From: Limnobacter alexandrii | GTDB taxonomy: Bacteria; Pseudomonadota; Gammaproteobacteria; Burkholderiales; Burkholderiaceae_B | Direction of reading: 5' to 3' | DNA: 35,096 nucleotides | Assembly: GCF_005871185.1 (NCBI RefSeq) | Contig: NZ_SWKN01000001.1 | Coordinates: 1-35,096 of the forward strand | Part shown: piece after piece, positions 7,854-16,706 of the stretch | Numbering within the stretch: position 1 is the stretch's first letter | Layout: each line of letters begins with the position of its first letter | Position numbers and translations under genes: made by a program | Notes under the pieces: model-generated | The model's database searches: none | Seen by the model: only the letters and a program-made list of their open reading frames with translations | Told to the model about the DNA's origin: nothing

Positions 7854-8261
7854 ATGATTAAGAAACACATATTGAGCATTGGCGGGTTGGCCCAGGCAGC
7901 AGGCGTGAATGTTGAAACGGTTCGCTACTACCAACGCGTGGGCATGTTGGCACAGCCTGCCAAGCCCCTGCACGGTATTCGTAAATATGGTGTCGGCGAC
8001 GTTAAGCGGATCAGCTTTATCAAACGCGCCCAGTTATTGGGTTTTACTTTGGCAGAGGTGTCTGAACTGCTGGTTTTGAGCAACGCTAGTTCCTGCCGCG
8101 AAACCCAAGATCTGGCCGAAAGCAAGCTGAAATCTGTTAGCGAGAGAATCCGCGACCTGACTAAAATGCAAGATACATTGTTGCAGCTTGTGGCTCGGTG
8201 CAATGCAGCAGACGACTCGACCAGTTGCCCCATTATTGACGCATTGGTGGGTGAAGATTAA
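7854..8261 (+). CDS. merR: Mercury-responsive regulator MerR
   Basis: A 135-aa MerR-family regulator divergent from merT. The HTH is SIGGLAQAAGVNVETVRYYQ. The three Hg(II) ligands of MerR are all present, C81, C116 and C125, matching C82/C117/C126 of the classical proteins, with the ARCNAADDSTSCPI loop between the last two. That trio separates it from the three other MerR-type proteins in this window. A GGAG motif 9 bp before the ATG overlaps the operator. It probably represses without mercury and activates merT and the GDCCVxC gene when Hg(II) is bound. Confidence 0.93.
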   Translation: MIKKHILSIGGLAQAAGVNVETVRYYQRVGMLAQPAKPLHGIRKYGVGDVKRISFIKRAQLLGFTLAEVSELLVLSNASSCRETQDLAESKLKSVSERIRDLTKMQDTLLQLVARCNAADDSTSCPIIDALVGED

Positions 8262-8554
8262 TTCCATCATTCAGGCCTAAAGGGTTACCTATACTGCGTC
8301 GATTTGTGTAAAGTTTGCCGCGAATTTATAGACCTACTGGATTAGGTGACAATGACGAAGCCATCAGCCAACGCAAGCTAGATTGATGCTAATGACCATC
8401 TTGAATGGTAAGACAAGGTTGATATTAAATTTGTTTCCAGCTTTGTACGCAGAGACAGACAGTGGTCGATTTTTGTTCTCACGTGGCGTTGAGCCTAGTA
8501 AAAAGCGACTAGTGCGTTTATCTGCACTTCTTTAATTGAACGTTCGATACCTAA
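8262..8554. other. Intergenic region with no recognisable gene
   Basis: About 290 bp between the convergent 3' ends of merR and the CadR-like gene. I see no sizeable ORF, RNA gene, strong terminator or repeat. It probably marks a join between the mer fragment and the cation-efflux module. Confidence 0.5.
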
Positions 8555-8947
8555 CTAAATTATTAACGATGTTTTTATGATTTCGCATTGGGCTATTGTG
8601 TTGTGACCCAAGCATTTGGCACGCAAACGTTGCAATTCGCTCCGAAGTGCTTGAAGTCTGCTGATCCTTTTGTCGATCTCAATCAATTTGTCGTCAATAG
8701 CCTCGTTAATTGGCTCGCATGACTCACGGGGTGAATGTTTGAGTTTCAGTAAAGAGCGTATTTCATCCAATGAAATGTCGATACCGCGACAAAACACCAC
8801 AAATGCTAGATCTTCGAGATGATGCTCGCCGTAAACCCGGTAGTTGGAGGCGGTTCGGTCTGGTGCACAAAGCAGGCCTTCCTTCTCGTAATAGCGTATT
8901 GCCTCCACCGTTATTCCCAACTTCTCGCTTAATTCACCGATTTTCAT
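8555..8947 (-). CDS. CadR/PbrR-type MerR regulator
   Basis: A 130-aa MerR-family protein; ATG 8947 is chosen because AGGAGG sits 5 bp upstream (an in-frame TTG lies just before it). The HTH is KIGELSEKLGITVEAIRYYE. Cysteines in ESCEPINE and at the ends of the C-terminal loop (KCLGHNTIAQCEI) fit the Cd(II)/Pb(II)-sensing CadR/PbrR branch rather than MerR or CueR. It is divergent from the efflux operon, across a MerR-type promoter at 8964-8994, and is its probable activator. Whether it answers to Cd, Pb, Zn or Co cannot be decided from sequence alone. Confidence 0.88.
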   Translation of the reverse strand: MKIGELSEKLGITVEAIRYYEKEGLLCAPDRTASNYRVYGEHHLEDLAFVVFCRGIDISLDEIRSLLKLKHSPRESCEPINEAIDDKLIEIDKRISRLQALRSELQRLRAKCLGHNTIAQCEIIKTSLII

Positions 8948-8963
8948 CAATTCCTCCTCGAGC

Positions 8964-8994
8964 TTGACTCTAAAGCTACTTTAGGGTTTTTAAT
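8964..8994 (+). promoter_or_regulatory. MerR-type promoter of the cation-efflux operon
   Basis: TTGACT (8964-8969) is followed by the dyad CTAAAG-CTA-CTTTAG (8970-8984) and, after a 19-bp spacer, TTTAAT (8989-8994). This is the long-spacer layout that MerR proteins activate by untwisting. The -10 overlaps the upstream-most in-frame ATG (8993) of the next gene, which rules out that start. Confidence 0.82.
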
Positions 8995-9025
8995 GAACAT
9001 ATTGCAATTTCACGAGGAGATCAAG

Positions 9026-9649
9026 ATGCCTGGTTGTTCAACATGTCACGACCATCAGCCTGCCCAAACAGTTTCACCAACCTACAAAAAAGTGTTGTGG
9101 GTTGCTCTGATTGTCAATTTGGGCATGTTCATCGTTGAGGTGGCTTCAGGATTGAAAGCGGGTTCGGTCTCCCTGTTGGCCGATTCGCTTGATTTTTTTG
9201 GTGATGCCGCGAATTACGCCGTTTCCCTTTTTGTGTTGGGCATGGCACTTTCGATTCGTGCCAAGGCGGCCCTTGTTAAAGGTGCCACACTCGGAATTTT
9301 CGGGGTAGGCGTTTTGGCTTTCACTGCTTATCGCCTTTGGACTGGGCAAGTTCCTGAACCTTTGACGATGGGAGTGATAGCGGTGTTGGCGCTTGTTGCC
9401 AATGTGGCTGTAGCTTTGATGCTTTACAAATGGCGTGAAGGTGACTCAAACATGCAATCGGTGTGGCTTTGTAGCCGCAATGACGCGATTGGAAATGTGG
9501 CTGTGGTCGCCGCTGCTGGCTTGGTTGCCTGGACCGGCAGTGCATGGCCTGATTTGGTGGTTGCTGTGTTAATGGCTACTCTGGGTATTACCGCGGCTAG
9601 AACCATCATCGCGCAAGCATGGCGCGAATTGAACCAAACCAGTGTGTGA
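9026..9649 (+). CDS. CDF-like cation transporter
   Basis: A 207-aa membrane protein of the cation diffusion facilitator superfamily with about six transmembrane segments and no C-terminal cytoplasmic domain. ATG 9026 is preferred: GAGGAG lies 7 bp upstream, and the in-frame ATG 8993 overlaps the promoter -10. The N-terminus is metal-ligand rich (MPGCSTCHDH). TM2 carries the DxxxD-type motif ADSLDFFGD. In TM5 the usual HxxxD reads CSRND, so the histidine ligand is replaced by cysteine, suggesting preference for a soft ion. It is the first gene of the operon controlled by the divergent CadR-like regulator. Confidence 0.85.
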   Translation: MPGCSTCHDHQPAQTVSPTYKKVLWVALIVNLGMFIVEVASGLKAGSVSLLADSLDFFGDAANYAVSLFVLGMALSIRAKAALVKGATLGIFGVGVLAFTAYRLWTGQVPEPLTMGVIAVLALVANVAVALMLYKWREGDSNMQSVWLCSRNDAIGNVAVVAAAGLVAWTGSAWPDLVVAVLMATLGITAARTIIAQAWRELNQTSV

Positions 9650-9662
9650 TACTCTTACGCTC

Positions 9663-10028
9663 ATGAAAAAATTTTTCCTTGTCCTTCTCATGTTGGTATT
9701 ACCGCTTCAAGCAGCGCTTGCAGCGGTGGAAACCTATAACGGACACGGCGCAGAGCATGAATCTGCGATTGAGGCAGTGCTTCATACCCACGATGGGCAT
9801 GATCACCACGCTGCACATGACTCTCATCAGTATCAACAGCAGGACAACAAGCAGCAAGACCAAACCTGCGATGGTGATCACCACCATTGCCACGCCCACA
9901 GTGTGAGCGTACTGCCCAGTTTGTTGACTTTTGCCACACTTCCCAATGCCTTGGACCAAGAACCTGAAGAGTTCAACGGCTTTCAATCCTTCTCGTCAAA
10001 CCGCATAGAACGCCCGAAGTGGGTCTGA
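9663..10028 (+). CDS. czcI: Histidine-rich periplasmic protein, CzcI-like
   Basis: A 121-aa exported protein. The start at ATG 9663 gives a clean signal peptide (MKKFFLVLLMLVLPLQAALA); the frame is open further upstream but overlaps the CDF gene. The mature part is dominated by His/Asp/Gln, including HDGHDHH and DHHHCHAHS, then a short conserved-looking tail. Size, position immediately before a CzcC-type channel, and the PLQAALAA leader resemble CzcI, a small periplasmic modulator of czc operons. Assignment is by context and composition. Confidence 0.72.
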   Translation: MKKFFLVLLMLVLPLQAALAAVETYNGHGAEHESAIEAVLHTHDGHDHHAAHDSHQYQQQDNKQQDQTCDGDHHHCHAHSVSVLPSLLTFATLPNALDQEPEEFNGFQSFSSNRIERPKWV

Positions 10029-10113
10029 ACAAAACCTGAATTAGCCACCCTTTGATGCCTGCTTGTGCAGACCGAAAAGGGCAGTTCATCTGTTTTGTTT
10101 GGAGAAATTACCC

Positions 10114-11361
10114 ATGTATTCACCACATCGCGTGGTGTCCACTTGCTTGGTCATATTGCTGTTTAACGCATCTATACCTGCGTTTGCACAACAATCCATG
10201 CCAGTGGAAACCGAATTAACTGTTCAAGACGCCTTTGAATCAGCATTGAGCATCGATCCAGAAGTGCAGTCGGCACTGAAGCGCATTGAAGCATTCAAAG
10301 CGAGAAGGAGTGCGGCCAGCGCCTTGACTGCCCAACCACTTTCTCTGGAAGGATCGTATCGATCTGACCGGAACTACAACAACCAAGGCTTGCGAGAAAT
10401 CGAGCTAGGTGTGTCCGCACCCATCTGGAATTGGAACGAGAGGGCGCGTACCCAATCATTGCGAGACACAGAAATTGAGTTGGTCCAGCTGCAGCTTGAA
10501 CAAAAGAAACTGGAGCTTGCAGGCCTCGTTCGGCAAACAGTTTGGAATACCTTGGGGGCGAATCTTGATGTTGAGATTGCCCAAGCGCGACTGAAAACAG
10601 CCAAAGAATTGATGGTCGATGTTGAAAAGCGGGTTAAGGCCGGTGACTTGGCCCAAACCGATTTTTATCAAGCATCCGCATTGTATGAGCAATCCCGTGC
10701 TGAACTTCTTCGCGCTCAAGGCATTCTGGGTGACGTCAGTGCTGATTATTCAGCCACCATCGGTTTGCCTGTTTCAATACTTTCACGGATTCAAACCGAG
10801 AGCACCGACATTCCCAATGGTTTGAAACCGCTTGATCACCCCGCTATCAAGTTGGCACAGCTTAAGGTGATGGCCCAGCAACAACAAAGCGATTTGGTGC
10901 AAACCCAAGCGCGGGCGAATCCTGAGGTGGGTTTGGCCATCATCAGCGATCGTGGTGCATTCACCTCGGCGAGCGAAAAGTCGTTGGTGATTTCAACGCG
11001 AATTCCTTTGGGCAACTCGTCGGAATATCAAAGCCGGGTATTGCAGGCAGAAAGTGAAAGCATTGCTGCTCAAGCCGCATTAACAAAAACCCAGCGACAG
11101 ATAGTTGTTCTTGGTCGCGTTGCTGAAAGTAATTTGGATATGTTTGCTCAACTCAGGGCCTCTGCTCAAGAGCAGGCCAAGTTGGCGGCGAAAACCTTTG
11201 AACTCTACAAAAAGTCATTTGATCTAGGTGAAACCGATTTGCCCACCTTGCTTCTTGCCGAACAGAAGGCCTTTGAGGCCGATAAGCTGGCCCGGAAATC
11301 TGCCATCGAATATGCCGCAAAAGTTTCTGCCTACAAACAGGCCTTGGGGCTTCTACCATGA
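10114..11361 (+). CDS. czcC: Outer-membrane efflux channel, CzcC/TolC family
   Basis: A 415-aa outer membrane factor. ATG 10114 is chosen because GGAGA lies 8 bp upstream and it gives a signal peptide ending at about IPAFA|QQ. Two long alpha-helical OEP repeats follow (LTVQDAFESALSIDPEV; KVMAQQQQSDLVQTQARANP), typical of CzcC channels for heavy-metal RND pumps. It would complete a trans-envelope pump with the adaptor and RND protein downstream. Its stop overlaps the start of the next gene (ATGA). Confidence 0.88.
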   Translation: MYSPHRVVSTCLVILLFNASIPAFAQQSMPVETELTVQDAFESALSIDPEVQSALKRIEAFKARRSAASALTAQPLSLEGSYRSDRNYNNQGLREIELGVSAPIWNWNERARTQSLRDTEIELVQLQLEQKKLELAGLVRQTVWNTLGANLDVEIAQARLKTAKELMVDVEKRVKAGDLAQTDFYQASALYEQSRAELLRAQGILGDVSADYSATIGLPVSILSRIQTESTDIPNGLKPLDHPAIKLAQLKVMAQQQQSDLVQTQARANPEVGLAIISDRGAFTSASEKSLVISTRIPLGNSSEYQSRVLQAESESIAAQAALTKTQRQIVVLGRVAESNLDMFAQLRASAQEQAKLAAKTFELYKKSFDLGETDLPTLLLAEQKAFEADKLARKSAIEYAAKVSAYKQALGLLP

Positions 11362-11936
11362 ACAATATTGAGATCAACGTCATGCAAAAAATCAAATTTT
11401 TAACCTATATGTTGTCAGCCGCAGTGCTAGCCAGCTCGATTCTCTTCTCTGCGATAGCGTACGCAGGTCCGGGTCACGACCACGGTGATGAAGCACCTGT
11501 TGCTGCTGGTGAAGCGTCGCCTCGCGTGGTCATGGAATCAGAATTGTTCGAGGCGGTCGGCATTTTGAAAGGTCGCATGCTTGAAATTTACATCGACCAT
11601 GCAGCCACCAATGCACCGGTGCAAAACGCCAAGTTGGAACTGGAACTGAACGGTCAACAGGTGCCCGTTGAATTGCACAGTGAAGGCGAGTTTGATGCGC
11701 AGTTACCCGAGGGAATCGAGGAAGGGACTGTGGCTGTGAGCATGACTGTGTCTGCAGGCGAGGATATCGATCTTTTGGCTGGGGATCTGATTGTTGGTCA
11801 CCACGACGATCTCGATAGTGTTGAAGAAGTGCAGTCACGTCTCTCGATAATAGTCTTGTACGGGATTGGTGGATTGTTGATTCTCGCCTTGTTCGTGGTC
11901 GGATATCTTCGTCTTAAATCAAAGGGAGAGAAATAA
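11358..11936 (+). CDS. Periplasmic protein with C-terminal anchor, efflux-operon associated
   Basis: A 192-aa protein translationally coupled to czcC (ATGA overlap); ATG 11382 is an alternative start giving a tighter signal peptide. After the leader it begins AGPGHDHGDEAPVA, almost the same as the mature N-terminus of the adaptor encoded next, so the two genes share a duplicated His/Asp segment. The middle is beta-rich and acidic, and a single C-terminal transmembrane segment (about 163-183) ends in KSKGEK. It could be a membrane-anchored metal-binding subunit for the pump. No enzyme motif is seen and I cannot name the family. Confidence 0.7.
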   Translation: MNNIEINVMQKIKFLTYMLSAAVLASSILFSAIAYAGPGHDHGDEAPVAAGEASPRVVMESELFEAVGILKGRMLEIYIDHAATNAPVQNAKLELELNGQQVPVELHSEGEFDAQLPEGIEEGTVAVSMTVSAGEDIDLLAGDLIVGHHDDLDSVEEVQSRLSIIVLYGIGGLLILALFVVGYLRLKSKGEK

Positions 11937-11938
11937 TC

Positions 11939-13051
11939 ATGTTGAAAAAACAGTTTGTTCTCTCTGTATTGGCATTCAGCTTGTCAGCGCCGCTTTCTGT
12001 GTACGCGGGCCCTGGGCACGATCACGGCGACGAAGCACCCGTAGCAAGCACTGGGGACGGTCCTAAGCGACTCGCTACAGGCGAGGTGTTCCTGCCAAAA
12101 CCTGCTCAGCGGCAGTTGGACTTGCGAACACAAGTCGTTCAAGTAAAACCTCAGGCCAAAGTAATTGAAATGAACGGTCAAGTTGCACTGGATCCCCAAT
12201 CGGGCGGTGTAGTACAAACCAGCCTAGGGGGCTTTTTTGTGCCTTCGAGTACGGGTGTTCCGCAACTGGGAGAGCCAGTAAAAAAAGGGCAAGTTTTGGG
12301 ATTCATCCAGACCCCCCAAGCCCCCTTGGAAAAGTCAGCTCAAATGGCTCAATTGTCGCAGTTGAAATCTGAACTGGCGTTGGCCAAACAACGCTTGGAA
12401 AGGTTGACCCTACTGGCCGACACCGTACCCAAGAAAGAAATTCAGGCCACCCAAGCGCAGGTACAAAGCCTTGGTGAGCAAGTGTCTGCGTTATCTGGCG
12501 GTATTGGCTCGCGCGAAGAGCTTCGTTCTTTGTCAAACGGCGTTGTGGCTTCGACGGCAGCAATTGCTGGCAAGGTGTTTTCTGAAGGTGACGTGCTGTT
12601 TGAAATCGTGAACCCCAAAGTGGTTCGTATTGAAGCCACTTGGTTTGAGCCTAACGCGGTTCCCCAGTTTTCCTCCGCTCAGATTCCTGCAGGTGAGAAA
12701 ACTTTAAAACTAAATTACGTAGGTGCAGCCAGCAGCGTTAAAAATCAGTCGCTTTCTTTGGTGTTTGAAGCCCGCAACGTCGAAGGCTTGCGCTTTCCGA
12801 CTGGGCAGCTTTTGAAGGTGTATGGAGAACTGCTAGATCAAATAGACGGTATTGCCATACCCAGTGCTGCGGTGGTTAAAAATGCCTCTAACCAAACCAT
12901 AGTCTGGATCAAAAAAGAGCCTGAATTATTCGAGCCCAAGGTCGTGTTGACTGAGCCGCTGAACGGCGTCGAAGTGTTGGTACGAAGTGGCCTGACCGGT
13001 GATGAACGCGTGGTTGTTCAGGGCTCGACCTTGATCAACCAGGTTCGATAA
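11939..13051 (+). CDS. czcB: Efflux RND periplasmic adaptor, CzcB/CusB type
   Basis: A 370-aa membrane-fusion protein with a GGGAG ribosome-binding site. The signal peptide ends near VYAGPGHDHGDEAPVA, a potential metal-binding N-terminus. The lipoyl/barrel-sandwich half-motifs flank a coiled-coil hairpin (about residues 125-185, many Q/A/L/K), and beta-barrel and membrane-proximal domains follow (FPTGQLLKVYGEL; GIAIPSAAVV; VRSGLTGDERVVVQG). It would join the inner-membrane RND pump to the outer-membrane channel. It lies between the anchored periplasmic protein and the pump gene, 12 bp before the latter. Confidence 0.9.
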   Translation: MLKKQFVLSVLAFSLSAPLSVYAGPGHDHGDEAPVASTGDGPKRLATGEVFLPKPAQRQLDLRTQVVQVKPQAKVIEMNGQVALDPQSGGVVQTSLGGFFVPSSTGVPQLGEPVKKGQVLGFIQTPQAPLEKSAQMAQLSQLKSELALAKQRLERLTLLADTVPKKEIQATQAQVQSLGEQVSALSGGIGSREELRSLSNGVVASTAAIAGKVFSEGDVLFEIVNPKVVRIEATWFEPNAVPQFSSAQIPAGEKTLKLNYVGAASSVKNQSLSLVFEARNVEGLRFPTGQLLKVYGELLDQIDGIAIPSAAVVKNASNQTIVWIKKEPELFEPKVVLTEPLNGVEVLVRSGLTGDERVVVQGSTLINQVR

Positions 13052-13063
13052 GGGAGCGTCGCT

Positions 13064-16000
13064 ATGTTTCAAATGCTATTGGATGGCAGCCTGAAAAACC
13101 GGCTGCTGGTACTGCTCGGCGCGCTCATTTTGACCGTGTATGGGGCCTATACGCTGACCCAAACACCGGTTGATGTATTTCCTGATTTGAATAAACCAAC
13201 GGTGACCGTCATTACCGAAGCCGGTGGTATGGCCTCGGAGGAAGTCGAACAGTTAATTACGTTTCCTTTGGAAACAGCTTTGAACGGCCTTCCGGGTGTA
13301 GAGGTCATTCGCTCGGTATCCAGTGCCGGACTCTCGTTCATTTACGTGACTTTTAATTGGGATACTGAGATTTATCGGGCACGTCAAATGGTGTCTGAGC
13401 GGCTTTCCAGCCTGGAAGAATCCATTCCCTCTGGCGTGGCGCCGGTGATGGGGCCGGTTAGTTCGATCATGGGCGAAATCATGCAAATCGCCATACCGAT
13501 TGATTCGAGCAAGACTACACCCATGCAAGTGCGCGAGTATGCCGATTGGGTGCTTCGACCCCGATTGTTATCGATTCAAGGCGTGGCCCAGGTGATTCCG
13601 ATTGGTGGCGAAGTCCGCCAGTTTCAGGTTCAACCAGATTTACAGCGGATGGTTAATTTGGGCATTACGATTGAGGACTTGCAGCAGGCCTTAAGCGGTT
13701 TTGCATCCAATACATCGGGTGGATTTTTGGCACTCAATGGGCGTGAGTACCTGATTCGTAATCTTGGAAGAACATCGTCTTTGGAAGACCTCAGCAAGGT
13801 GGCTGTGGGTTCAAAAGACGGTGTGCCAGTGCTGCTCAAGCAAGTTGCCAGGGTTGATTTTGCGGCTGCTGTTAAACGGGGTGATGCCGGGTTTGAAGGC
13901 AAACCCGCTGTTATTTTGGGTGTACAGAAGCAGCCAAGCGCCGACACCATTGCCTTAACCAAGAGAATTGAAGAAGCCTTGGTTTCCATGGGCAGCAGCT
14001 TGCCAGAAGGGATGGAAACACCGCGTGTGACTTTCAGGCAGGCCAGTTTCATCGAAGCCTCAATTTCCACCTTGCAAGGAAAGCTGATTGGCGCTTCGAT
14101 ATTTGTGGCTGCAGTGCTATTTTTCTTTTTAGGTACGATTCGCCCGACCATGATCGCACTGGTTGCAATCCCCGTGTCTATTTTCATCACCGCCTTGGTG
14201 TTTGAGTATTTCGGACTGTCAATCAACACCATGACGCTGGGCGGGTTGGCCATTGCCATTGGTGGTTTGGTCGATGATGCCGTGGTAGACGTAGAAAATA
14301 TTCTTCGCCGCCTGAAGGAGCAAAGGGCCAAACACCCTGGTGTTGCTTTCGACCTGGTGGGCCTTGTGCGCAAAGCATCTCTGGAAGTACGAACCGGCAT
14401 TGTGTACGCCACCGTCATTATTGTGCTGGTGTTCATTCCACTGTTCGCATTGCCCGGTATTGAAGGCAAGTTGTTTGTTCCGCTGGGTATCGCATTTATC
14501 GTGTCTACCCTTGCATCGCTGGTAGTTTCGGTCACAGTGACACCCGTGTTGTCGTATTACCTGTTGCCTGGCATCAAGGATCTTGACCACGGCGATACTC
14601 GCGTGTTGGCTTGGTTGAAATCCAAATATCACCGCAGCCTGTCTCGGGTACTTAATAACCCCAAAGCGGCGATTTGGGCTGGTGTGATTGCAGTAATCCT
14701 TGCAGGCGCATCTGTACCCTTTTTTGCAAAAACATTCCTTCCGCCCTTCAACGAGGGCACCTTGCTGATCGGCATGAGGCTGAATCCTGGTGTCACCTTG
14801 GAAGAGTCCTCGAAATTGGCCTCTCAAGCGGAAGTGTTGCTCAAAGACATTCCAGAAATTACGCATATTGGGCGGCGCAGTGGTCGTGCAGAACTGGATG
14901 AACACGCTGAAGGTGTGCATGTGTCCGAACTGGATCTGGGTTTGATTCCTGCCGGTGACATGACACGACCCATGGCGGAGTTACAAGCTGAAATACGCGA
15001 ACGACTCCAGAACTTGCCGGCGGCTATCGCCGTGGGGCAGCCAATCTCCCATCGAATTGACCACATGCTCTCAGGTGTACGTTCGCAAATCGCGATCAAA
15101 GTGTTCGGGGAAGACTTGGATACCTTGCGGGGCACGGCAGAAACTCTGCGCGCAGAGCTATCAACAATTGATGGGCTGGTTGATCTGGAAGTCGAGAAGC
15201 AGGTACTCGCACCAGAGATCAAGGTGCGGATCAACTACGATGCCGCATCCCGGTATGGTGTGTCTTCATCGGAAGTTTTGCATTCTCTACAGGCTTTGAT
15301 TGAGGGCGAGAAAATTACCCAGGTGGTTGAAGGCAATCGTCGTTTTGCCCTGGTTTTGAAACTGGCAGAGAAAGACCGTAGTTTGGAGCAACTTAAGACT
15401 CTTCTGATACCAACACCCTTGGGTGCAGTGCCGTTGTCTGTGTTGGCTGACATTGAAGACAGTGACGGGCCCAATCAGATTAGTCGTGATGATGGCAAAC
15501 GCCGAATTGTGATCTCAGCCAATGCGCAAGGCCGTGCACTTTCCGATGTGGTTGAGGATATTCGCGCCACAGTTGCGAACACTGATTTGCCGGAGGGTTA
15601 TTTCATCACCTTGGGCGGACAGTTTGAAGCTCAGGAAGAAGCCACGAGATTGGTGGGTTTCTTGTCCATTATTTCCCTGGTCCTCATGTTTGCGGTGCTC
15701 TACAGCCGTTATCAGTCGGTGCGCTTGTCGGTCATCATCATGGGCAATATTCCGCTGGCCATGGTGGGTGCGGTTCTTGGCTTGTGGTTATCCGGGCAAC
15801 CTTTGTCAGTGGCCGCGTTGATTGGTTTCATCACGCTTGCAGGAATCTCGGTCCGCAACGGCATTTTGAAGGTGAGCCACTACATCAACCTGATGCGATT
15901 TGAACACGAGAAATTTACCCAGTCCATGATTGTGCGCGGATCGATGGAGCGGTTAAGCCCTGTGTTGATGACGGCACTGGTCACTGCATTTGCTTTGGCA

Positions 16001-16183
16001 CCATTGTTGTTTGAAGCAGAGCGTCCTGGTACTGAAATTTTACACCCGGTTGCAGTTGTAATTTTTGCTGGCCTGATCAGTTCAACCTTGCTGGATACCT
16101 TTTTAACGCCAGCATTGTTTTGGGTTTTTGGGCGCAAGGATGCCGAGAGGCTGATGGAACAATCTGACGCGCAAGCATTGTAA
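13064..16183 (+). CDS. czcA: Heavy-metal efflux RND pump, CzcA/CusA family
   Basis: A 1039-aa inner-membrane proton-driven RND transporter with 12 transmembrane segments and two large periplasmic loops. TM4 reads [17 protein letters not shown], with the paired Asp of the proton pathway. This differs from both the CzcA (DFG...DGAVV) and CusA (AIGxMVDAAIV) patterns, so it belongs to a heavy-metal-efflux branch whose substrate I cannot state. The start [13 protein letters not shown] and the motif [11 protein letters not shown] fit the family. It is full length and intact. The CadR-type regulator and CzcI-like protein favour Cd/Zn/Co-like cations over copper. Confidence 0.9.
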   Translation: MFQMLLDGSLKNRLLVLLGALILTVYGAYTLTQTPVDVFPDLNKPTVTVITEAGGMASEEVEQLITFPLETALNGLPGVEVIRSVSSAGLSFIYVTFNWDTEIYRARQMVSERLSSLEESIPSGVAPVMGPVSSIMGEIMQIAIPIDSSKTTPMQVREYADWVLRPRLLSIQGVAQVIPIGGEVRQFQVQPDLQRMVNLGITIEDLQQALSGFASNTSGGFLALNGREYLIRNLGRTSSLEDLSKVAVGSKDGVPVLLKQVARVDFAAAVKRGDAGFEGKPAVILGVQKQPSADTIALTKRIEEALVSMGSSLPEGMETPRVTFRQASFIEASISTLQGKLIGASIFVAAVLFFFLGTIRPTMIALVAIPVSIFITALVFEYFGLSINTMTLGGLAIAIGGLVDDAVVDVENILRRLKEQRAKHPGVAFDLVGLVRKASLEVRTGIVYATVIIVLVFIPLFALPGIEGKLFVPLGIAFIVSTLASLVVSVTVTPVLSYYLLPGIKDLDHGDTRVLAWLKSKYHRSLSRVLNNPKAAIWAGVIAVILAGASVPFFAKTFLPPFNEGTLLIGMRLNPGVTLEESSKLASQAEVLLKDIPEITHIGRRSGRAELDEHAEGVHVSELDLGLIPAGDMTRPMAELQAEIRERLQNLPAAIAVGQPISHRIDHMLSGVRSQIAIKVFGEDLDTLRGTAETLRAELSTIDGLVDLEVEKQVLAPEIKVRINYDAASRYGVSSSEVLHSLQALIEGEKITQVVEGNRRFALVLKLAEKDRSLEQLKTLLIPTPLGAVPLSVLADIEDSDGPNQISRDDGKRRIVISANAQGRALSDVVEDIRATVANTDLPEGYFITLGGQFEAQEEATRLVGFLSIISLVLMFAVLYSRYQSVRLSVIIMGNIPLAMVGAVLGLWLSGQPLSVAALIGFITLAGISVRNGILKVSHYINLMRFEHEKFTQSMIVRGSMERLSPVLMTALVTAFALAPLLFEAERPGTEILHPVAVVIFAGLISSTLLDTFLTPALFWVFGRKDAERLMEQSDAQAL

Positions 16184-16207
16184 TTTTTTAAATGGAAGGA
16201 GATAAAG

Positions 16208-16600
16208 ATGAAATCAATCAAATTGCTTACAACAACTTTTGGTCTTGTTTTGGCCTTGAGTTCAGGCTTTGCTGTGGCACAGGAAAAAGATGAGCACAAA
16301 CTTGAGCCCAAACATGGCGGTGTAGTGGTTGAAGCCAACCACATCGAGTATGAATTGGTGGTGAAGCCGGAAAATGTTCAATTGCATGCAGTTGATCACG
16401 GCAAGGTGATGGACTTGAGCAAAGCCAAGGCCAAAGTGGTGTTTCTGGTGGCCGGTCAAAAAATGGAAAGAACACTGGCGGGTCAGGGGGCGCTTTTGTC
16501 GGGTGAGGGTGTTGACTTGAAGGGCTCTGCCTACACCGCTGTGGCCACTGTGGAATTCGCCAACAAGAAGAAAGCCACAGTTCGATTTAAGCAAAAGTAA
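16208..16600 (+). CDS. Small periplasmic protein at the end of the efflux operon
   Basis: A 130-aa exported protein with a strong ribosome-binding site (GGAAGGAG) and a signal peptide ending near GFAVA|QE. The mature start is charged and His-containing (EKDEHKLEPKHGGVVVEA); the rest is beta-strand rich. It lies 24 bp after the pump gene and is followed by a terminator, so it is the last gene of the operon. It resembles unnamed periplasmic proteins that accompany RND metal pumps. A metal-buffer role is inference. Confidence 0.75.
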   Translation: MKSIKLLTTTFGLVLALSSGFAVAQEKDEHKLEPKHGGVVVEANHIEYELVVKPENVQLHAVDHGKVMDLSKAKAKVVFLVAGQKMERTLAGQGALLSGEGVDLKGSAYTAVATVEFANKKKATVRFKQK

Positions 16601-16681
16601 AGGGTGAGGCGATGGCAATGATCTGACGATATTTTGTTCAAGCCTTTCCCACCGTCTTTACATTTTTACTCCGAATCTGGG

Positions 16682-16705
16682 TACCGGCGAGCATCCTCGC
16701 CGGTA
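16682..16705. terminator. Bidirectional terminator between convergent units
   Basis: A perfect 9-bp stem, TACCGGCGA (16682-16690) and TCGCCGGTA (16697-16705), with a 6-base loop. It sits between the end of the efflux operon and the end of the oppositely oriented transporter, so it can stop both transcripts. Confidence 0.8.
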
Positions 16706-16706
16706 T

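Noticed and set aside
13630-14535. Long open frame antisense to the RND pump
   Set aside because: It lies wholly inside czcA on the opposite strand, and its Ser/Thr/Pro-rich translation mirrors the pump codons. No ribosome-binding site or family match.
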